Of a DNA stretch of 17,613 nt, positions 14,670 to 17,613 are shown one piece after another. The stretch's first letter is position 1. The number at the start of each line of letters is the position of its first letter. The DNA lies in NCBI GenBank assembly GCA_020718125.1, contig DYDC01000021.1, positions 1 through 17,613 of the forward strand, in the 5' to 3' direction. Source of the stretch: Methylacidiphilum sp. Lineage in GTDB: Bacteria > Verrucomicrobiota > Verrucomicrobiia > CAIQCK01. A model generated the notes under the pieces. The model was not told the origin of the DNA. It saw only the letters and a list, made by a program, of their open reading frames with translations, and ran no database searches. Made by a program: the position numbers and the translations under genes.

Positions 14670-15058
14670 TCATGACTCCGCCAATCCCAAGCTGGCGCGG
14701 ATCGCCTTGCGAATAGCGGAGCAATCGCTGACGGCTGTCTTGGCGGTTCGCGCGTGGCGGATTCGCCGGGATAACGGAAGGCGACGGCGAAGCTGGTCAG
14801 TTCGCCCAGTTTCGAGCGGAACGGTTCCCAGAGCGGCTCGACAGGCAGCACGGCGTCGAGCAGTTGCTGCAAGTCGTGAACCTTGGCGAAACGGATGCCG
14901 GCTTCGACCAGCCGGGCTTTGAGGTGTTTCTCGATGCACTGCCGGGCGTGGAAACAGGCGGCGTCGAAATTCGGCTGGCGCCGCGCGCGCAGTTCACGCC
15001 GGGCGGAGGCGAAGTCGGCCTCGGCCTTGTCAACCCACTCCTGCGTGCTCGGCTTCAT
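14670..15058 (-). pseudogene. HEPN-domain protein (toxin partner of MNT), frameshifted near its end
   Basis: ATG 15058 begins MKPSTQEWVDKAEADFASAR, a typical HEPN start. FHARQCIEKHLKARL (36-50) holds an RX5H motif (Arg39, His45), the HEPN RNase signature. DLQQLLDAVL and SFAVAFRYPGESATRE follow. About one base is missing after the GAA codon near 14755-14758: the unshifted frame runs on to 14570 through repeat DNA, whereas the next frame gives the expected family ending AKTAVSDCSAIRKAIRASLG and stops at 14670. The lesion may be real or a sequencing error. It overlaps the MNT gene by 29 bp. In HEPN/MNT pairs the MNT neutralises the HEPN RNase. Confidence 0.8.
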
Positions 15059-15359
15059 AGAGGGTCTGGCCGCGTTCGAGAATGTCCTCGATGAAGTAAT
15101 CACCGATCGCCAATCGCTGCCCGATGGTTTCGGGGCTGCGGACGATGAGGTCCATCGGGAAGCCGGCGCGAATCTGCTGGCGAATGCGGGCGGCCTGAAC
15201 GGCGGCGGGGCCATCGTGGGGCATGATGCCCAGCAAATCCACGTCCGAATCCTCCGTGGGCGTGCCGCCGGCGTAGGAGCCGAAGAGGACGATCTTCTCC
15301 GGCTGGAACTGCCGTGCGACTTCGCAGGCGAACTTCTCGATTTGAGCGCGCGGAATCAT
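15030..15359 (-). CDS. MNT-type minimal nucleotidyltransferase (HEPN antitoxin)
   Basis: 109 aa, a pol-beta-like nucleotidyltransferase. It has the GSYAGG loop (27-32), the metal pair DVD (Asp39, Asp41) and a third acidic residue, Asp70 (PMDLIV). By family knowledge such proteins add AMP to a Tyr of the HEPN partner and silence it. Its ATG overlaps the hsdM TGA as ATGA (15359-15356), and its end overlaps the HEPN start by 29 bp, so the three genes are translationally coupled. It is intact even though both neighbours are damaged. Confidence 0.9.
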   Translation of the reverse strand: MIPRAQIEKFACEVARQFQPEKIVLFGSYAGGTPTEDSDVDLLGIMPHDGPAAVQAARIRQQIRAGFPMDLIVRSPETIGQRLAIGDYFIEDILERGQTLYEAEHAGVG

Positions 15360-15619
15360 CGCGACGAAGATAGCAGGTCGGCGACTTGATCGCCCATTAC
15401 TTTTTCGAGTCGGCGCAACCGTTCCAGTGTGACGGCGGGTTGTTCGTAGAAGACTTCCTCCTGCTCGATCTGACGGTAGCGGCTGGCGGAGAGGTCGTGT
15501 TTCTGGGCCACGACTTGTTCCTTGGTCGCCCGGAACTGGCGGGTGAACTGGTTGATTTCTTTTTCCAGCGGCGCAATGCGGGATTGGAGTTCGGCGAGTT
15601 CGGATTCGGCGGCGGAGAG
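15356..15619 (-). pseudogene. hsdM: C-terminal remnant of the type I methylase subunit (HsdM)
   Basis: Only about the last 87 residues are HsdM-like: SAAESELAELQSRIAPLEKE, TKEQVVAQKHDLSASRYRQI, VTLERLRRLEKVMGD. This is the helical tail that contacts HsdS. The N-terminal domain and the N6-adenine methylase core (NPPF motif) are missing. The frame stays open upstream to about 15799, but that part is not HsdM. The stop overlaps the MNT start as ATGA. Without the core there can be no modification from this locus unless another HsdM acts in trans. Confidence 0.8.
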
Positions 15620-15882
15620 TTTAACCGTCGAGTGGAGAGCAGGCGCACAGAGTTTAGGCCAATGACTCCCACCGTTTCCAGCTTCGTGGCACATGGTCAT
15701 CAGACCCTGCCGCATGTTTCCTGCTCCCCCTCTGAAATTCCGCACGGCGGGTTTTCCCCAGTGCGGCTTCAAACAAGCTCTCTCAGCAACGACCTTCACG
15801 GGAGCACCCGCTCCCGCTTATACGCCGCCAATGTCCTTCTCTCCACCGCCAGCGTTTCACCGTAGTGGGACTTTCGTCCAAC
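15620..15882 (-). other. Unassigned mobile-like segment between RAYT and hsdM remnants
   Basis: Neither RAYT nor HsdM sequence. On the minus strand it contains GGACGAAAGTCC near its start and a strong hairpin, CCGCAC...GTGCGG (15766-15740), capped by GGGGAAAACCC and followed by AATTTC. A hairpin with a GAAA-type cap is reminiscent of group II intron domain V, but the base of the stem does not fit well. No convincing protein is encoded. Confidence 0.35.
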
Positions 15883-16068
15883 CGGCGCCGACAGCAAGAC
15901 GTGGACGTGGTCGGCCACCCCGCCGACGCAAAGCGCCTTCATCTGGTTCTCGCGGGCGATGCCGCCGAAGTAGGGCCAAAGACGCTCCTGCAACTCCGCG
16001 TGGATCAACGGCTGGCGTTGCTTGGTGCTGAACACGCAATGCACGTAGCAACTCACGAACGAATGCAT
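15796..16068 (-). pseudogene. REP-associated tyrosine transposase (RAYT, Y1/HUH), 3'-truncated
   Basis: ATG 16068 has AAAGGAG 4 nt upstream (16079-16073). Residues 1-62 match the RAYT/IS200-like N-terminus: SCYVHCVFSTKQRQPLI, LWPYFGGIARENQMKALCVG, and the HUH motif in DHVHVLLS (His54, His56). After about residue 62 (near 15882) similarity ends and an unrelated 28-residue tail follows. The helix with the catalytic Tyr is lost, so it cannot cut DNA. REP-like units lie directly upstream, the usual RAYT arrangement. Confidence 0.85.
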
Positions 16069-16083
16069 CCGGCTCCTTTCTGT

Positions 16084-16097
16084 CGTCCCTGACGGGA
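16084..16097. repeat. REP-like palindrome at the RAYT 5' side
   Basis: GTCCC, TGAC, GGGAC directly upstream of the transposase ribosome site. It has the same form as the second palindrome (GCCC, TCAC or TGAC, GGGC) of the 49-bp units next to it. Confidence 0.6.
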
Positions 16098-16123
16098 CTC
16101 ATTGGATTCCTTGTTCTCCGTTT

Positions 16124-16266
16124 CCCACCGATGAATCGGTGGGCTATTCTCTACCGCCCTCACGGGCTTCATGCCGCCGATGAATCGGTGGGCTATTTTC
16201 TGCCGCCCTCACGGGCTTCATCCCACCGATGAATCGGCGGGCTATTCTCTGCCGCCCTGACGGGCT
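16124..16266. repeat. Three tandem 49-bp REP-like units
   Basis: Units begin at 16124, 16173 and 16222 (the last partial). Each has a perfect or near-perfect 20-bp palindrome (CCCACCGAT, GA, ATCGGTGGG), then CTATTNTCTNCC, then a small GCCC/GGGC hairpin. The units lie between RAYT and the cut end of the reverse transcriptase and supply the last ~35 codons of that open frame. Confidence 0.9.
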
Positions 16267-16821
16267 GGCGGCGGACCTTCGCAAACAAAACATTTGCCGA
16301 CCCCCGTCGCAAGTGCCCGGCATCCCACAGGACCGCACGTCCGCATCCCCGATCTTGCGGAACAGCACCGCCTTCATCACTTCGTGGTCCACGGACGGGA
16401 AGAACTTCACGACATCGCCCTTCAGAAACCACGCGCAGTTACGGATGCCCCAGTGCCCCCGTTCGATGGCGGCGTGCGTGCCTTTGTCTTTCCGGCACGC
16501 GTAGGAGCTTTCGCTGAACCGCGCCTCGTAGATCGGCTCCAGCAAGTTCACCAGCGCACGGTGCAGCAGCCGGTCGCGAAACGGCGCGGCCGAGATGCGC
16601 CGGCGTTTCGGTTCATAGACATAAAAATGCCCGTGGCCGCCCGGCCGCCAGGTCTTCTCCTTCAGTTCCCGCTGCAACTGAAGGATGTTCTCTTCCGCTG
16701 CCATGTCGAACGCGATCGCGGCCTCCTTGTAGCGTTTGCCTCGCAGCGTCTTGCGGTAAGCCAGCCAGAGGTTCTCAAAGCTGACCACCTGCGGATACAG
16801 GTTTCGAAATGTCCTGGCCAC
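16144..16821 (-). pseudogene. DGR-type reverse transcriptase, truncated after motif A
   Basis: GTG 16821 start. Residues 1-161 match DGR reverse transcriptases such as phage BPP-1 Brt, recalled by eye: FENLWLAYRKTLRGKR (15-30), QLQRELKEKTW, VYEPKRRRISAAPFRDRLLH (68-87), YACRKDKGTHAAI (107-119) and motif A KGDVVKFFPSVDHE (134-147). Catalytic Asp136 is present. After KIGDADV (about 16335) homology stops: motifs B, C (YxDD) and the thumb are gone. About 75 bp of unassigned sequence and then REP-like units fill the rest of the frame. It lies 21 bp after the coiled-coil gene and downstream of the variable protein, the usual DGR order. It cannot be active as it stands. Confidence 0.85.
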
Positions 16822-16842
16822 GGTTGCGGAGCGGTGAGTGTT

Positions 16843-17115
16843 TCAGCGGAGCCTGGCTTCCACGGCGGCCAATCGCTCCCGCAGTTCGGCCGTCACGTCC
16901 ACCTTTTCCGACAACGCATCAATCTTCTCGTCCAAGGAATCTATCCGGGCATCCAACCGCCGGATTTCTGAATGCAACGATTTGATCTCCCCGCGCAACT
17001 CGCCAATCTCCGAGCGGACTTGGCCCAGTTCGGCTTTCAACTCCCCCCGCAGTTCCGCCAACTGCGGCGCGATGATGTCCTGCAAGGCTTGCTTGACTTG
17101 GTCATACACGCTCAT
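16843..17115 (-). CDS. Small coiled-coil protein, putative DGR accessory gene
   Basis: 90 aa, nearly all heptad repeats: ELRGELKAELGQVRSEIGEL, EIRRLDARIDSLDEKIDALS, with Leu/Ile spaced by 7. No signal or membrane segment. It is not the usual four-helix Avd protein. GGAGGAT lies ~14 nt upstream of ATG 17115, rather far but the only candidate. It sits between the variable protein and the reverse transcriptase, where accessory genes of DGRs are found; the stop is 21 bp before the reverse transcriptase GTG. An accessory role is inferred from position alone. Confidence 0.7.
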   Translation of the reverse strand: MSVYDQVKQALQDIIAPQLAELRGELKAELGQVRSEIGELRGEIKSLHSEIRRLDARIDSLDEKIDALSEKVDVTAELRERLAAVEARLR

Positions 17116-17374
17116 GTGCGAGGCATTATCCTCCGTTTCTTGGGCCTGTCAACTGCGGCCGTTCCTCAAAAACTGCCGAAGCGGGGCGTTCGACCCGCTC
17201 GCGCGAGCCTACTGGCCCCGCCCCGGCGCCGCGTCTTCGCCTGCCGTAGGACAGACACTCTTGTCTGTCTTGCTGTGCAGAACAGGAAACCGAAACTGGA
17301 ATGGACTTGCTCAGACCGCAGGACGCATCCGCAACAACCGCGGCCTGCGATTTCGGGCTTCTCGATTCTTCGGC
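17116..17374. other. Intergenic stretch between variable protein and coiled-coil gene
   Basis: 259 bp with no supported gene. This is where a DGR template repeat would often lie, but I see no A-rich copy of the 17375-17490 variable region. It holds the inverted repeat at 17250-17269 and a possible hairpin, CGCAGG (17317-17322)/CCTGCG (17344-17349), 25 bp past the variable-protein stop, the kind of position where DGR target hairpins occur. Confidence 0.5.
17250..17269. repeat. 8-bp perfect inverted repeat
   Basis: GACAGACA, CTCT, TGTCTGTC. It resembles dispersed GACAGAC-type palindromes of this bacterial group, and might also act as a terminator for the variable-protein gene. Confidence 0.65.
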
Positions 17375-17613
17375 TCACCACGGCAGACCAACCGCCACCC
17401 GAAACCCATTGTTGCTATTCGAGTTGGCCGGATTGTTGGTCTCACGATAGGCGCAGCGTGCGTTACCCGGGTTGTTGTTGAACGTCCCGCCCCGCACCAC
17501 GCGCCCCGACGGGTTTCCTTTGTATGGCTCCTCGTGCGCGCCCGCCGGATCAAACTCATCCAAGCACCACTCCCGCACATTGCCCAGCATGTCCGCCAAC
17601 CCAAACTTGTTCC
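17375..17613 (-). CDS. Formylglycine-generating-enzyme-fold protein with C-terminal variable repeat (DGR target), partial
   Basis: Only the last ~78 residues are in the window; the gene continues past the right edge. GLADMLGNVREWCLDEFDP and then GRVVRGGTFNNN, with GFRVAVGLPW at the end, are the conserved C-terminal blocks of the FGE-sulfatase (SUMF1) C-type-lectin fold. Between them the chain is NNNPGNARCAYRETNNPANS followed by NSNNGF, with ten Asn codons (AAC/AAT) in 26. Adenine-rich NNY codons at exposed positions of a lectin-fold end are the mark of a DGR variable repeat. Together with the reverse transcriptase downstream on the same strand, this protein is the probable retroelement target, likely a ligand- or surface-binding protein rather than an enzyme. 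The stop is TGA at 17377-17375. Confidence 0.85.
   Translation of the reverse strand, partial: NKFGLADMLGNVREWCLDEFDPAGAHEEPYKGNPSGRVVRGGTFNNNPGNARCAYRETNNPANSNSNNGFRVAVGLPW

Noticed and set aside
16124..16266. CRISPR array
   Set aside because: The 49-bp units are nearly identical along their whole length, with no unique spacers and no cas genes.
16144..16821. Group II intron maturase
   Set aside because: The motifs match DGR reverse transcriptases, and no maturase X domain or HNH domain is seen; the neighbouring variable protein supports DGR.
17317..17349. Template repeat of the DGR
   Set aside because: The CAACAACC string is only about 8 bases long and does not align with the variable region; it is more likely part of a small hairpin.

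Overview
The window looks like a chromosomal segment of a GC-rich, Gram-negative bacterium, most likely Verrucomicrobiota (Pedosphaera/Limisphaera-like) or, less likely, Planctomycetota. This is an inference from several things: paralogous Tat-exported Gfo/Idh/MocA oxidoreductases, a sulfatase, sugar isomerases, a Gluconate_2-dh3/GMC gene pair, many palindromic intergenic repeats, and a formylglycine-generating-enzyme-type protein beside a diversity-generating-retroelement (DGR) reverse transcriptase. No 16S or other marker gene is present to confirm it.

Layout. Positions 1-2791 (+ strand): short tandem repeats, a Tat-exported oxidoreductase, a cluster of five stem-loops, and a NagB/sugar-isomerase-fold gene. 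Positions 2800-4403 are a graveyard: a gluconate-dehydrogenase subunit 3 with two in-frame stops, a splinter of its GMC flavoprotein partner, a damaged multihaem cytochrome c with a palindromic element inserted in frame, and the C-terminal tail of a tyrosine recombinase. tRNA-Ile(CAU) follows. Positions 4582-9229 (- strand) hold prephenate dehydratase and a hydroxypyruvate-isomerase-like TIM barrel (likely one operon), tRNA-Arg(UCU), a second Tat oxidoreductase and a xylose-isomerase-like gene. A divergent AraC regulator (9360-10277) probably controls the last two. A sulfatase that has lost its catalytic core (10267-11048) and a homocysteine S-methyltransferase-family gene follow.

Positions 11976-15619 (- strand) are a type I restriction-modification region. 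In transcription order it has an hsdM remnant, an MNT nucleotidyltransferase, a frameshifted HEPN partner, hsdS, a DUF6155 gene and a zinc-ribbon gene. The MNT/HEPN pair sits between hsdM and hsdS and is coupled to hsdM by an ATGA overlap. No hsdR is visible.

Positions 15796-17613 (- strand) hold the most interesting locus, a decayed DGR. It contains the C-terminus of a formylglycine-generating-enzyme-fold target whose last ~30 codons are packed with AAC/AAT (a variable repeat), a small coiled-coil gene, and a DGR-type reverse transcriptase cut off just after motif A. The cut end abuts REP-like 49-bp palindromic units and a truncated REP-associated (RAYT, Y1/HUH) transposase. I found no template repeat by eye in the window.

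Several palindromic element families recur: two 25-bp inverted repeats with TGTAG/CTACA ends, a 23-bp one coding the tail of HsdS, stem-loop clusters in two places, and the REP units beside RAYT. Many breakpoints of broken genes lie at or near these elements.
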